Position numbers and translations under genes: made by a program | Assembly (NCBI RefSeq): GCF_000282515.1 | Contig: NZ_AKJD01000043.1 | Location: forward strand, 118,167-182,166 | DNA length: 64,000 bases | Direction of reading: 5' to 3' | Origin: Pseudomonas sp. GM80 | Lineage (GTDB): Bacteria > Pseudomonadota > Gammaproteobacteria > Pseudomonadales > Pseudomonadaceae | Part shown: piece after piece, positions 8,005-17,341 of the stretch | Numbering within the stretch: the stretch's first letter is position 1 | How the letters are laid out: the number at the start of each line of letters is the position of its first letter | Notes under the pieces: model-generated | Told to the model about the DNA's origin: nothing | The model's input: the letters and a program-made list of their open reading frames with translations, nothing else | Databases searched by the model: none

Positions 8005-8345
8005 CGAACGCTCCAAGAGTGAGACGATTGGTTATTTTTAAGAGACATTTTGTTCAAACCTAAGTCTTCCAACTGTTAAGGATACAAAGCTCGCTATCTA
8101 TTCCATAAGGGTAGAATCAAGTAGGTATCTCGTAAAGCTACACCGGCTAATCATCCGCACATCCTATCAGTGAGAGCGGAATGAAAGGCGCTGTAAGCGC
8201 CGTTTAGCTGTGCAGATGGGTAAGGAGCTTGAACCGTTTTTTCCGAGGCGCGACTGCGCTGGTGATTTGGTGCCGGCTTAGCTGCCCCACCCGAGAATGG
8301 ATAGGGCAGCGGTTTGCCAAACTAAACATAAAAGGAATATCAATT
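8005..8345. other. Intergenic region with two short hairpins
   Basis: No gene seen. It contains ggcgct/agcgcc at 8187-8201 with a 3-base loop, and gctgccc/gggcagc around 8280-8311. Neither has a clear T-tract. They may end the EF-hand transcript or be structured RNA. Confidence 0.4.
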
Positions 8346-8885
8346 TTATCGCGTATTATGTCTCGACCAATAACTCTCAGCAGCAGCTGCACCTTGCTTT
8401 AAAAAATCCTGCAAAGCTGATTCGTTCACTTCTCCTGTTGGATTAAGTATGATCGTGTCAATAACGTTTTGGAAAATGTCTTTGCCTTGCGAATTATTTG
8501 ATTTAATGCCTTGTGCAAATTCATCAATTGTAAGGCTGTTTTTATTCATTGTGTCGAATGTTGAGAATAGCTCTTTAGCTTGATCAGATGGCATTCCGAT
8601 TCGATTCATCAATTCAGCAAATTCTGAATCGTTTAAGTCTTTATCTCCATTCTTATCAGCTAGTACAAATAATTGTGGCCCCCACGCCTCACTTAACGGC
8701 ATAGAAGATTTCATTGTTCCAGGTTGCACAGAACTCGTTGTTCCATCACTTAAGGTAACTATTGTGGACGGGCGTTCTTTAGCGCTAGTGGAGTTTGATT
8801 TAACTGCTGATTCTGTTTCTTGTGAGATTTTACCTGATTGAGCCGCATAGGTTTGGGTGGCGTTGTTAATACCCGAGATAGACAT
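8346..8885 (-). CDS. EF-hand domain protein
   Basis: A 179-residue protein. One complete EF-hand loop is present (LADKNGDKDLNDSEF, with D-N-D-D-E at ligand positions) and a second degenerate one (FDTMNKNSLTIDEF). The N-terminal ~70 residues are Ser/Thr-rich and low complexity (SISGINNATQTYAAQSG), as in secreted EF-hand proteins of plant-associated pseudomonads and xanthomonads. No signal peptide is seen. ATG 8885 is chosen because AAGGCGG precedes it; the longer frame to 9008 has a basic, unconserved extension. Role: likely calcium-responsive, target unknown. The gene is AT-rich compared with its surroundings. Confidence 0.7.
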   Translation of the reverse strand: MSISGINNATQTYAAQSGKISQETESAVKSNSTSAKERPSTIVTLSDGTTSSVQPGTMKSSMPLSEAWGPQLFVLADKNGDKDLNDSEFAELMNRIGMPSDQAKELFSTFDTMNKNSLTIDEFAQGIKSNNSQGKDIFQNVIDTIILNPTGEVNESALQDFLKQGAAAAESYWSRHNTR

Positions 8886-9288
8886 AAAACCGCCTTCTGT
8901 TGTAAGTGGATGATCAACTACTATTTTTGGAATTGCTCCGCTGGTTGTCGGCCGCTTGTGAAGAATCTTAAAAATATTTCTCCGTAGCATAAATCGTCTT
9001 CGAAACATGACATTTCATCCGCCTTATACGATTATTGATGGTTCCTATTTTGGTTATTCAAAAAAAGCCTTACAAAATGCTGAAATATTTTGTGGCAAGC
9101 ATTACGGTCGTACGGATCGCCGCTAGCATTAAGCAACAGGGTCAATGGAGTTTTCCGCTTAATTCATTTTTAAGGTGCGGTCATGCTCTAGTGGCTAAAC
9201 TTCTAGGATTCAATTAAGTGGAGCGACTTTGTAATTAGTTGGTTAAATGATTGCAGGTCGCGTGATCATATCTATTAATCCTCGGTCG

Positions 9289-9310
9289 CAAGTTAGGTCA
9301 TCCTAACTTG
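9289..9310. promoter_or_regulatory. Perfect 9-bp inverted repeat upstream of the molybdoenzyme gene
   Basis: caagttagg and cctaacttg are separated by tcat. The centre lies about 78 bp before the ATG of the oxidoreductase. The size and symmetry suit a dimeric repressor or activator site. Confidence 0.6.
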
Positions 9311-9319
9311 TGGAAAATA

Positions 9320-9340
9320 CGCGGATTATTGGTATCCGCG
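9320..9340. promoter_or_regulatory. Second inverted repeat upstream of the molybdoenzyme gene
   Basis: cgcggat and atccgcg with a 7-base spacer, 10 bp downstream of the first repeat and 36 bp before the start codon. The position is near the expected transcription start. It may be an operator or a leader hairpin. Confidence 0.5.
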
Positions 9341-9376
9341 CCTATAAAAGCTCAAGAGAGCTGTGAAGGAGCGAAA

Positions 9377-11707
9377 ATGACACGCATCACTCCAAAGCGC
9401 TTGACCGCCACTCACTGGGGTAACTATTTCATTCACAGTGATGAAAACGGCGCGATAATCGTTGACCCGGTTCCCAACGATTCTGAGCCTTCCCCAATTG
9501 GCCAGTCCCTGGCATCTACCCAGGATTCCAACTGCCGCATATCGCAACCCATGGTGCGTAAGGGTTATTACGAAAATCGCCGAGCCAGCGACACTCAGCA
9601 GCGAGGAAAAGAACCTTTTATCGCTGTGAGTTGGGATGAAGCACATGAACTCGTTGCTGAAGCCATACAGGCCGCACAGGCGAAAGGTAATAACTCGATT
9701 TACGGCGGTTCCTACGGCTGGGCAAGCGCCGGCCGGTTCCATCATGCGCAGAGCCAAGTCCATCGTTTTTTACGATGCTGTGGTGGCTATACCGATTCTG
9801 TAGACACTTACTCGTACGCGGCAGCTGAAGTTCTCATCCCTCACATTCTTGGATTGAACGCCTTCCAAGCAGGCATGGAGGTTTCCACGACCGAGGAAGT
9901 TGCCGCCCACTGCAAACGCATTGTGTATTTTGGCGGTGCTGCAACTCGAAATATGCAGGTTAATCCCGGCGGTACCGGGCAACATGACGCCCGTTCTCAC
10001 TTCAATGCAATTGCGGAAGCAGGCATCGATGTCGTGAACGTGAGCCCTATGAGAGACGACGTTGCAGGCAACCTGAATGCACGCTGGATTCAGTGTCGTC
10101 CTAACAGTGACGTAGCCATCATGCTCGGCCTGACACACACCCTGATCCAAGAAGGCTTGGTCGATAAGGCATTCGTAGATAAATACTGCGTTGGCTTCGA
10201 CGTCTTCTCTGACTACGTGATGGGTATTGGTGACGGCCAGCCCAAAGACGCAGAGTGGGCCCAGAGTAAGTCAGAAATAGACGCGGAAGAGATACGCAAA
10301 TTGGCACGTCTGATGGCGGCTGAACGCTGCATGATTGGCCTCTCGTTCTCTGTTCAGCGTGCCGAGCACGGAGAGCAAACATATTGGGCTGGGATCGCGC
10401 TCGCTTCAGCACTCGGCTACATCGGATTACTGGGCGGTGGTGTTGTAATGGGGGCGGGCGTGGGCAAGATGAGCACCATGCAGCGCCGCATCATTCCGTT
10501 CTCGGTAGGATCGCTTCCTCAGGGGAAAAACGCAGTGTCGGATTACATCCCCCTGGCGCGCGTGACTGACATGCTGGAGAACCCGGGCGGGGCATTTACC
10601 TATAACGGGCAACATCTTATTTATCCGGATATCGATTTGATTTACTGGGTGGGTGGTAATCCATTCCATCATCACCAGGATATCAATCGACTCCGTAAAG
10701 CTTGGACTTGCCCTAAAACCATCGTTACCCATGAAATCAATTGGACCACTACGGCTCGCTTGGCTGACATCGTTCTTCCGTCGACGTCGCATCTGGAGCG
10801 GGAAGACTTTGCGGGCGGTAGTCTGGACAACTGGCTCACGCCAATGCGCCAGTCGCTCAAGCCTTATCTTGATGCCCGGAATGACTACGATATTTTTTCT
10901 GGCATTGCGGAAAAGCTGGGCTTCAAAGATCAGTTCACCGAGGGACGCGACGCCGCTCAGTGGGTCAAACATTTGTACGGTGTCACTCAGCAGAATGCGA
11001 AAGCTGTTGGCATCACGTTGCCTAGCTACGAAGAGTTCAATGATGGGCCACCGATAGATCTGCGCCCCATGTTCTCGGATAGCAAACAGACGCTTGAGCG
11101 CTTCCGTGAGGATCCAGTAGGCAATCCACTGAACACGCCTTCAGGAAAAATCGAGATTTTCTCAGAAACTATTGCGGGCTTCGGGTATGACGACTGTGTG
11201 GGGCATCCAGCGTGGTACGAAAAGGTCGAATATCTTGGAAGTCCGTTAGCAAAAACGTTCCCTTATCATCTGTTATCCAATCAGCCTGCCACGCGACTCC
11301 ACAGTCAATTGGACCACGGGATCACGAGTCAGCTTTCCAAGATTCAGGACCGTGAGCCAATCCGATTAAATCCGGATGATGCGATGGAAATCGGGGTTAC
11401 TGATGGCGATATCGTTCGGGTCTTCAACAATCGAGGTTCCTTCCTCGCCGGAGTGATTGTGTCCGACGCATTAAGACGAAACGTTTTGCAGATTGCTACC
11501 GGCGCCTGGTACGACATGTTGGATGTGCACGATCCTATGAGCTTGGAAATCCATGGCAATCCCAACGCCGTAACGAACGACGTAGGAACGTCATCGTTAG
11601 CCCAAGGACCATCAGCCAACAGCTGCCTCGTGGACATTGAAAAATTCACCGGGGAATTGCCGCCGCTGACCGTGTTTACACCGCCTGAGATTTTGTACAA
11701 GCAATAG
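9377..11707 (+). CDS. Molybdopterin oxidoreductase, BisC/TorA/DMSO-reductase type
   Basis: A 776-residue member of the DMSO reductase family, close in length to E. coli BisC. The N-terminus reads TATHWGNYF, then YGGSYGWASAGRFHHAQSQ, the family signature around the cofactor. A DTYSYAAAE segment places a Ser as the likely molybdenum ligand. Later come WVGGNPFHHHQDINRL and DIVLPSTSHLER, and a C-terminal MoCo dinucleotide-binding domain with PYHLLSNQPATRLHSQ. There is no twin-arginine signal and no N-terminal Fe-S Cys motif, so it should be a cytoplasmic single-subunit bis-MGD S-oxide or N-oxide reductase such as biotin or methionine sulfoxide reductase. ATG 9377 has AAGGAG upstream. A MoaA paralogue follows. 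Confidence 0.88.
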   Translation: MTRITPKRLTATHWGNYFIHSDENGAIIVDPVPNDSEPSPIGQSLASTQDSNCRISQPMVRKGYYENRRASDTQQRGKEPFIAVSWDEAHELVAEAIQAAQAKGNNSIYGGSYGWASAGRFHHAQSQVHRFLRCCGGYTDSVDTYSYAAAEVLIPHILGLNAFQAGMEVSTTEEVAAHCKRIVYFGGAATRNMQVNPGGTGQHDARSHFNAIAEAGIDVVNVSPMRDDVAGNLNARWIQCRPNSDVAIMLGLTHTLIQEGLVDKAFVDKYCVGFDVFSDYVMGIGDGQPKDAEWAQSKSEIDAEEIRKLARLMAAERCMIGLSFSVQRAEHGEQTYWAGIALASALGYIGLLGGGVVMGAGVGKMSTMQRRIIPFSVGSLPQGKNAVSDYIPLARVTDMLENPGGAFTYNGQHLIYPDIDLIYWVGGNPFHHHQDINRLRKAWTCPKTIVTHEINWTTTARLADIVLPSTSHLEREDFAGGSLDNWLTPMRQSLKPYLDARNDYDIFSGIAEKLGFKDQFTEGRDAAQWVKHLYGVTQQNAKAVGITLPSYEEFNDGPPIDLRPMFSDSKQTLERFREDPVGNPLNTPSGKIEIFSETIAGFGYDDCVGHPAWYEKVEYLGSPLAKTFPYHLLSNQPATRLHSQLDHGITSQLSKIQDREPIRLNPDDAMEIGVTDGDIVRVFNNRGSFLAGVIVSDALRRNVLQIATGAWYDMLDVHDPMSLEIHGNPNAVTNDVGTSSLAQGPSANSCLVDIEKFTGELPPLTVFTPPEILYKQ

Positions 11708-11733
11708 GTCTCCAGGCTGTAAGCAAGGGTGAC

Positions 11734-11759
11734 GAGTGCAGGGTGGTGAGCCTGCACTC
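11734..11759. terminator. Hairpin after the molybdoenzyme gene (no T-run)
   Basis: gagtgcagg and cctgcactc pair around an 8-base loop, 27 bp beyond the stop codon. There is no T-tract, so it could be a weak terminator, an mRNA-stabilising hairpin, or an attenuation point before moaA. Confidence 0.45.
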
Positions 11760-11944
11760 AGATCCCACCAAAACAAATGTGCGACTTCGGTCTATGGCGA
11801 TATCGGTGGAGACGATCCGAAGCATCGAATCATGCTGATGCTTTCAAATGCCACCTGTTTGCCGAGTTGTCCGTCCTTCTTCGCAGAGGGATTCATGCGG
11901 AGGGTGCTTAGACCGTAGCCCGATGCTTGGCTGAATTTAAAAAT

Positions 11945-13054
11945 ATGCACACACCTCTCTCTCTTATCCCGACGGTCGACCTCCTACGGCGGCAGGTGAT
12001 CAACGCCGTTCCTTCCACGGGCCTACTCGCCGACCAGTTTGCGCGAGAGCTACGCGACCTTCGAATTTCAGTAACGGACCGGTGTAATTTTCGCTGTGTC
12101 TATTGCATGCCTAAAGCGGCGTTCGGCCGGGATCATGCGTTCATGGCGCAAAGCTCATTACTCACGTTTGAAGAGATTGAACGCCTCGCACGGATTTTTA
12201 TCAGGCTTGGTGTCGAGAAGATTCGGCTCACTGGCGGAGAGCCTCTACTCAGGAAGGACATTGAGCGATTGATAGAGCGATTGGCTTCAATGACCACCGC
12301 CAAAGGACAGCCACTCGACATCAGCCTCACCACCAATGGTTCTCTTCTCGCGCAGAAGGCGCGAGCCCTTAAAGACGCCGGATTATCCAGGGTGACGGTA
12401 AGCCTCGATGCCTTGAACGACTCACTGTTCAAACAAATGAATGATGTCGGATTTCCGGTAGCGGATGTTCTTAAAGGTATTGATGCGGCGCACTCCGTCG
12501 GACTCGCCCCAATCAAAATCAACATGGTTGTTAAACGAGGGACTAACGACCAAGAAATATTGCCCCTGGCCAGTCTCTTTAGGGGAAGCGGAATCACGTT
12601 GCGCTTCATCGAATTCATGGATGTAGGCACATCAAATCAATGGAAGATGAGTGAAGTCATGCCATCAGATGAGGTGGTTAGCCTCATCAACAATCAGTTT
12701 CCTCTGTATGCGCTTGATTCGATGCGCAGCAGTGATACGTCTCAGCGGTGGGGTTATCGCGACGGTAGTGGCGAAATTGGGGTGATCTCAAGTGTCACTC
12801 ATGCCTTTTGTGGGGCGTGCAGCCGCGCTCGACTATCCGCTGAGGGGCGTCTCTACTCCTGCTTATTCTCAGGGCAAGGTCACGATCTGCGCACGCTGGT
12901 AAGGGAAGGGTGGAGTGATGACAGCATTACCACAGCAATCGCATGTGTCTGGGAAGGACGAACAGATCGGTACTCCGCACTACGAAGTAGCGGAAATCCT
13001 ATGGCCGGCGATGCCGAAATGGTGAAGGTGGAAATGTCGTACATCGGCGGATGA
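11945..13054 (+). CDS. moaA: GTP 3',8-cyclase MoaA (molybdenum cofactor synthesis)
   Basis: A 369-residue radical SAM enzyme that makes the pterin precursor of molybdenum cofactor from GTP, with MoaC. The N-terminal 4Fe-4S SAM motif is CNFRCVYC (C-x3-C-x2-C). LTGGEPLLR follows, and the C-terminal cluster cysteines are in [19 protein letters not shown]. The end YIGG has the GG tail needed for activity. The protein has a ~35-residue N-terminal extension compared with the usual MoaA. ATG 11945 is preferred to TTG 11927. No other moa or moe gene is nearby, so this is probably an extra copy travelling with the molybdoenzyme. Confidence 0.9.
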   Translation: MHTPLSLIPTVDLLRRQVINAVPSTGLLADQFARELRDLRISVTDRCNFRCVYCMPKAAFGRDHAFMAQSSLLTFEEIERLARIFIRLGVEKIRLTGGEPLLRKDIERLIERLASMTTAKGQPLDISLTTNGSLLAQKARALKDAGLSRVTVSLDALNDSLFKQMNDVGFPVADVLKGIDAAHSVGLAPIKINMVVKRGTNDQEILPLASLFRGSGITLRFIEFMDVGTSNQWKMSEVMPSDEVVSLINNQFPLYALDSMRSSDTSQRWGYRDGSGEIGVISSVTHAFCGACSRARLSAEGRLYSCLFSGQGHDLRTLVREGWSDDSITTAIACVWEGRTDRYSALRSSGNPMAGDAEMVKVEMSYIGG

Positions 13055-13210
13055 GAGACTAGTTTTTCGCAGGTTAGATCCGCTGGCTGTGCCGCGTGCC
13101 AGCACTACGGAAAAAACCATATACGGCTTTCTGTGTAAGTTTTAACAAGATCCAAATCGCAAAGGGACATCGCGGTCTACCTCCAATTCGCATGTGAGGG
13201 AGTTCTGTCC

Positions 13211-14050
13211 ATGACTGAGAAATCCAAGACAATTCGAAAGCATTACGAAGCCTCAAAGAAGGACTCCGCCCTCGTAGTCAGCGTCAAACAGCTCCTACAA
13301 AAAATGGGGGATGGGCCGCTGACAAGTGCGCAGTTGGCCGGGCTTGATCAGTTCCAAGGGGGCGGCTTGGAGATGACTTCAAACTTCATCAAGCTACTCA
13401 AAATAGCCAAGGAGATGCAGGTGCTCGACGCTGGATCGGGTCTGGGAGGGCCCTCACGCTTCGCTGCTGAGCATTACGGTTGCCAGGTGATGGGCGTTGA
13501 CCTCGTAAGCTCCTTTGTCGCGGTTGCGCAGTTACTGGCCGAGCGAGTTGGTATGAATAGGAACGTAAGCTATCAAGTCGGCAACTTGATGGGGTTGGAT
13601 TTGCCGGATGAACATTTCGATGTGGTGTACACGCAGCATGTGGTTATGAATATTCCAGATCGAACCCGGGTGTATTCGGAGCTTCGACGGGTTCTCAAGC
13701 CGGGCGGCACATTTGGTTTCTACGATGCGTTAGCAACTGATGGCAAGCCTGCCCCCCATTATCCCGTCCCTTGGGCTGAGCACGGAAACCAAAGTGCTTT
13801 GCTTACCGAAGCCGAAACACGAGACGTCCTAAAGCGTGTAGGCCTCAGAGTAACTATGTGGAAAGACGTCACAAGCGAAGTCGTTCAATGGGCTGACGTA
13901 CGACGACTGCTAGCCCCTCAGGCAGACACGCCCGGGCCGAATCTGAAATTGGTAATGGGTGAGCGGCTTGGGCAGATGTCGACTAATTTCGAACGCAACC
14001 TACGAGAGGAAAAAGTCCGTCTAGTCATGGCGACGACCACTCGCAGCTGA
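13211..14050 (+). CDS. Class I SAM-dependent methyltransferase
   Basis: A 279-residue protein of the UbiE/Methyltransf_11 type. Motif I is VLDAGSGLGGPSRFAA. The acidic residue ending strand 2 is in VMGVDLV, and LDLPDEHFDVVYTQHVVMNI and LRRVLKPGGTFGFYD follow as motifs II-III. The core lies at about 60-200 and resembles small-molecule (quinone, sarcosine, tocopherol) methyltransferases. The substrate is unknown. It is 156 bp downstream of moaA on the same strand and could be co-transcribed. Confidence 0.82.
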   Translation: MTEKSKTIRKHYEASKKDSALVVSVKQLLQKMGDGPLTSAQLAGLDQFQGGGLEMTSNFIKLLKIAKEMQVLDAGSGLGGPSRFAAEHYGCQVMGVDLVSSFVAVAQLLAERVGMNRNVSYQVGNLMGLDLPDEHFDVVYTQHVVMNIPDRTRVYSELRRVLKPGGTFGFYDALATDGKPAPHYPVPWAEHGNQSALLTEAETRDVLKRVGLRVTMWKDVTSEVVQWADVRRLLAPQADTPGPNLKLVMGERLGQMSTNFERNLREEKVRLVMATTTRS

Positions 14051-14575
14051 TTATGTCCTCAGCTACACCCCCATCTCCGATCGCGACAGAACCCAGGTCG
14101 TACTGCCTACGGCCGGTTTTCCAATGCTCGGTGCTTCCTCCTAATCCCGGCTTTTTCAAACGAAGGGGAGGGAGGTGTCACTGACTCTCCGACAAATGAC
14201 CGAAAAAAGCTGTTGACGGCATTCATTACGATCGTCATGATCGCCCCATCGAAACCTGATGAGCATCATGCTTAAGCGGATCGAAACACAGCTTTTGCTT
14301 GGCCTGGTTTGCGTCCTGAAGTGAGCGGATGACGGTGCCCATAGCGGGCGTGATCACATGACGCTCAGGATGAGCAAAGCGGAGCCGTAGCCTGATTTCG
14401 TCTGTTTTTTGAAGGTTAAAAATTTACTGGTTTAGTGATTTAATTTTATTGCAGGGCGTATATCCGCACCCAAAAAATTAAGTCACTTTATTTGCGTAAT
14501 TAGCTCCACTTCCGTACTGCGACAGTTCGGCTGTTCGCGGATAAATAGTTAATACACTCAAGTTGGGATACCAAA
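14051..14575. other. Intergenic region
   Basis: No gene is visible in 525 bp. A possible weak terminator of the methyltransferase lies around 14113-14155 (gccgg/ccggc with T5 after). The last 200 bp are AT-rich and presumably carry the promoter of the first cysteine hydrolase gene. Confidence 0.4.
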
Positions 14576-15193
14576 ATGACCGAAGTAGCATACCCACGCG
14601 ATATTTCCGCTCTGATGATCATCGATCCACTGAACGACTTCCTGTCAGAAGGTGGTAAGTTGAACCCAGGTATCAAAGATGAGTTGGATCGCGTTAACTT
14701 CATTCCAAATCTGATTCGTCTGGTAGAAGGCGCTCGTAAAGCCGGTCTTCAAATTGTTTACGCACCGCACGGTGTTGATGAGCACAGCTTCGACGACGTA
14801 CCTTTCCTGCACTCCTATCTGCACAAAAATACTCGCGATCAGCAGTATTTCTGGAAAGGTACTTGGGGCGCTGAGTTCTACGAGCCACTGCGTCCACAAG
14901 AAGGCGATATCGTTGCTAGCCAGCACCGCCTGTGGAACTCCTTCCGCGGTACTGATTTGGAAGAGAAGCTCCGCGCACGTGGTATCCAAAAGCTGGCACT
15001 GTGCGGTCTGACCTCGCACAAATGCGTTGAAAGCTCCGGCCGTCACGCCTTTGAAGAGGGTTACCACGTAACCTTCATCAACGATGCCACCGCAGAATTC
15101 AACCGTCACGAACACGAAGCAGCGCTGGAGCACTCGTTCCCGTTGATCGGTCATGCCGACTTGACCGTGGATCAATTCTTGGCTCTGCTGTAA
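14576..15193 (+). CDS. Isochorismatase-family cysteine hydrolase, copy 1
   Basis: A 205-residue protein of the isochorismatase fold. IIDPLNDF holds the catalytic Asp (D17) and GLTSHKCVESS the nucleophile Cys150. The catalytic Lys normally found six residues before the SF in NSFRGTDL appears to be His117 (by eye), which is unusual. The family includes isochorismatases, nicotinamidases and N-carbamoyl amidases; the substrate is not known. It has a near-identical neighbour starting at 15695. A strong terminator follows, so each copy is its own transcription unit. Confidence 0.85.
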   Translation: MTEVAYPRDISALMIIDPLNDFLSEGGKLNPGIKDELDRVNFIPNLIRLVEGARKAGLQIVYAPHGVDEHSFDDVPFLHSYLHKNTRDQQYFWKGTWGAEFYEPLRPQEGDIVASQHRLWNSFRGTDLEEKLRARGIQKLALCGLTSHKCVESSGRHAFEEGYHVTFINDATAEFNRHEHEAALEHSFPLIGHADLTVDQFLALL

Positions 15194-15230
15194 TCCGAAA
15201 CACGTTTCATCGGTGAATTACTCCTTTTTT

Positions 15231-15283
15231 AGGTGCCTGGTTCTTGCCTCCTACGGAGATAAGGGTGGGCACCTGTTTTTTTT
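15231..15283 (+). terminator. Rho-independent terminator after hydrolase copy 1
   Basis: aggtgcc pairs with ggcacct (15268-15274), followed by a run of eight T. It starts 37 bp after the stop codon. Confidence 0.85.
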
Positions 15284-15694
15284 GTAGTTTTTGAAACCTT
15301 ACACGTAGCTTTGAATTAATAGGTTTCATTTTCTTATCGAAGAAATTGCTCGTGAAGTAGATTTTATCTTGTTTGAGGCGAGAGGTTTTTGCCTGCCTAT
15401 TGATATGTAGTTAGTCAAAGTTTTTCGCTTTTCGGAGATTCTCTCTGTTTCCAAATCGAGATGTATGTTGATTATAGAAATCAAGCCTTACGTGTATCAT
15501 GTATGTCGATAGCGACTTTTGTGCCGATCAATTCGTAGCGAGTGATCGAAGTAAACATAATAAGTCATCGCCCAAGGATAGCCCGGGTGGCCGGAATGCA
15601 ACTCCGCCTATCGCACCAGTTTGCGACGATGCAATTTGTAACTTTCGCGCCTTTAAAGGCCGGCAAATATTCCATTGATGAATAGGTATTCAAA
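15284..15694. other. Intergenic region between the two hydrolase copies
   Basis: About 410 bp, AT-rich in its first half, with no gene seen. The leader directly before copy 2 shares only the last few bases before the ATG with that of copy 1, so the duplication does not extend upstream. Confidence 0.5.
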
Positions 15695-16312
15695 ATGACT
15701 GAGACAGCCTACCCACGTGACATTTCTGCCCTGATGATCATTGATCCGCTGAACGACTTTCTGTCGGAAGGCGGCAAGCTGAATCCAGGCATCAAAGACG
15801 AACTGGATCGCGTTAATTTCATTCCGAACCTCATCCGCTTGGTTGAAGGTGCACGTAAAGCCGGCCTTCAGATCGTTTACGCGCCTCACGGTGTTGATGA
15901 GCACAGCTTCGACGACGTTCCTTTCCTGCATTCCTATCTGCACAAAAACACTCGTGATCAGCAGTATTTTTGGAAAGGAACCTGGGGCGCGGAATTCTAC
16001 GAACCACTGCGTCCACAGGAAGGCGACATCATTGCCAGCCAACACCGTCTGTGGAACTCCTTCCGCGGTACGGACCTGGAAGAGAAGCTCCGTGCACGCG
16101 GCATCCAGAAACTCGCTCTGTGCGGCCTGACTTCGCATAAATGCGTTGAAAGCTCCGGACGCCATGCTTTCGAAGAGGGTTACCACGTGACCTTCATCCA
16201 CGACGCAACCGCCGAGTTTAACCGCCACGAGCACGAAGCTGCACTCGCTCACTCGTTCCCGCTGATCGGCCATGCCGACCTGAGTGTCGACGAGTTCCTG
16301 GCAGCACTGTAA
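15695..16312 (+). CDS. Isochorismatase-family cysteine hydrolase, copy 2
   Basis: 205 residues, differing from copy 1 at only about 7 positions (T4 for V, IIASQ for IVASQ, H for N in the FI-DATA strand, A for E in AL-HSF, and three changes in the last ten residues). The nucleotide sequences differ at many silent sites, roughly one base in seven by eye. The same D17, Cys150 and His117 are present. An SDR gene follows 172 bp downstream on the same strand and may be functionally linked. Confidence 0.85.
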   Translation: MTETAYPRDISALMIIDPLNDFLSEGGKLNPGIKDELDRVNFIPNLIRLVEGARKAGLQIVYAPHGVDEHSFDDVPFLHSYLHKNTRDQQYFWKGTWGAEFYEPLRPQEGDIIASQHRLWNSFRGTDLEEKLRARGIQKLALCGLTSHKCVESSGRHAFEEGYHVTFIHDATAEFNRHEHEAALAHSFPLIGHADLSVDEFLAAL

Positions 16313-16484
16313 TCGACTGAAACAATGCGGGATTCCTACCGGGCATCTCGCGTTTCTCCTGAGGAAATGCGGTCACCTACTGGAACAGGGAGGTACCGCA
16401 ATTCAAATACGTAAAAGATGCTCGGCACGGCCATCCATGAGGCGAGTGCAGAGCCTGCCCCAAACAATCATTCTGAGTGTGTCC

Positions 16485-17231
16485 ATGAGCAAGAACGTAG
16501 AAAGCAAAGTAGTTGTCATCACCGGCGCCAGTAGCGGTATTGGTGAAGCCACAGCTCGCCACTTGGGTGGCCAAGGGCACAAGCTAGTACTGGCCGCCCG
16601 CCGTACTGACAAACTCGAAGCAATCGTTTCTGACCTCAAAAGCCAAGGTATCGAAGCCATCGCAGTTGCTACCGATGTGCTTCGCCGCGCCGACCTAATC
16701 AATCTGGTGGACAAAGCTATTAGCCAGTTTGGCCAAGTGGATGTGTGGATCAACAACGCGGGGATCATGCCACTGTCTCCAATGAGCAAATTGCTCGTTG
16801 ATGAATGGGACCAAATGATCGACGTCAACATTAAAGGGGTGTTGTACGGGATTGCTGCCGCACTGCCGCACTTTCAAAAGCAGGACTCCGGCCATTTCAT
16901 CAGCATTTCGTCCGTAGCAGCTCGGAAGGTCTTCGCGCCAATCGGCACTGTTTATAGCGCTACCAAAACGGCGGTCAGTGTCATTTGCGAAGGTCTGCGC
17001 GCTGAGGTTGGTCCAAACATTCGTACCACCGTGATCCTGCCTGGTACCACCCATTCGGAGTTGAAGCACAACAGCACTGATCCTGAAACCGCTGCCAGTG
17101 TGCAAGAGTTTTGGAAGACGTACGAGATTCCTGCTGAATCCGTGGCGCGAGCAATTGCCTTCGCAATCGAGCAGCCGGCGAACGTTGATATCAACGAAAT
17201 CGTCCTGCGCCCTACAGCTCAAGAGTTCTAA
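16485..17231 (+). CDS. Short-chain dehydrogenase/reductase (SDR)
   Basis: A 248-residue classical SDR. The NAD(P) motif TGASSGIG is at about 13-20; AARRTDKL follows strand 2 (Arg pair suggests NADP preference). NNAG is in VWINNAGI, the catalytic Ser is in ISISSVAA, and the Tyr-Lys pair in YSATK. ATG 16485 (SKNVESKVVVITG) is chosen because it starts just before the first beta strand; the longer frame from 16284 overlaps the hydrolase and is not SDR-like. The substrate is unknown. Confidence 0.88.
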   Translation: MSKNVESKVVVITGASSGIGEATARHLGGQGHKLVLAARRTDKLEAIVSDLKSQGIEAIAVATDVLRRADLINLVDKAISQFGQVDVWINNAGIMPLSPMSKLLVDEWDQMIDVNIKGVLYGIAAALPHFQKQDSGHFISISSVAARKVFAPIGTVYSATKTAVSVICEGLRAEVGPNIRTTVILPGTTHSELKHNSTDPETAASVQEFWKTYEIPAESVARAIAFAIEQPANVDINEIVLRPTAQEF

Positions 17232-17283
17232 ACGACTACCGTCCGCAAGCTTGGATTGACGACGGCTGCGCGGGCGTTTCTAT

Positions 17284-17320
17284 ACCTCTTTGTCGAGTCG
17301 ACTCGACTCGACAAAGAGGT
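17284..17320. terminator. Near-perfect 37-bp palindrome; terminator or operator
   Basis: Two 18-base arms around a single central base (arms begin acctctttgtcgagtcga), followed by tttattt. As RNA it would fold into a very long stem with a minimal loop. It lies between the SDR stop and the LysR fragment. It may terminate the SDR transcript or be a regulator binding site; the internal gtcga/tcgac repeats make several half-sites. Confidence 0.65.
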
Positions 17321-17341
17321 TTATTTCGGACAGAGGTCCTT

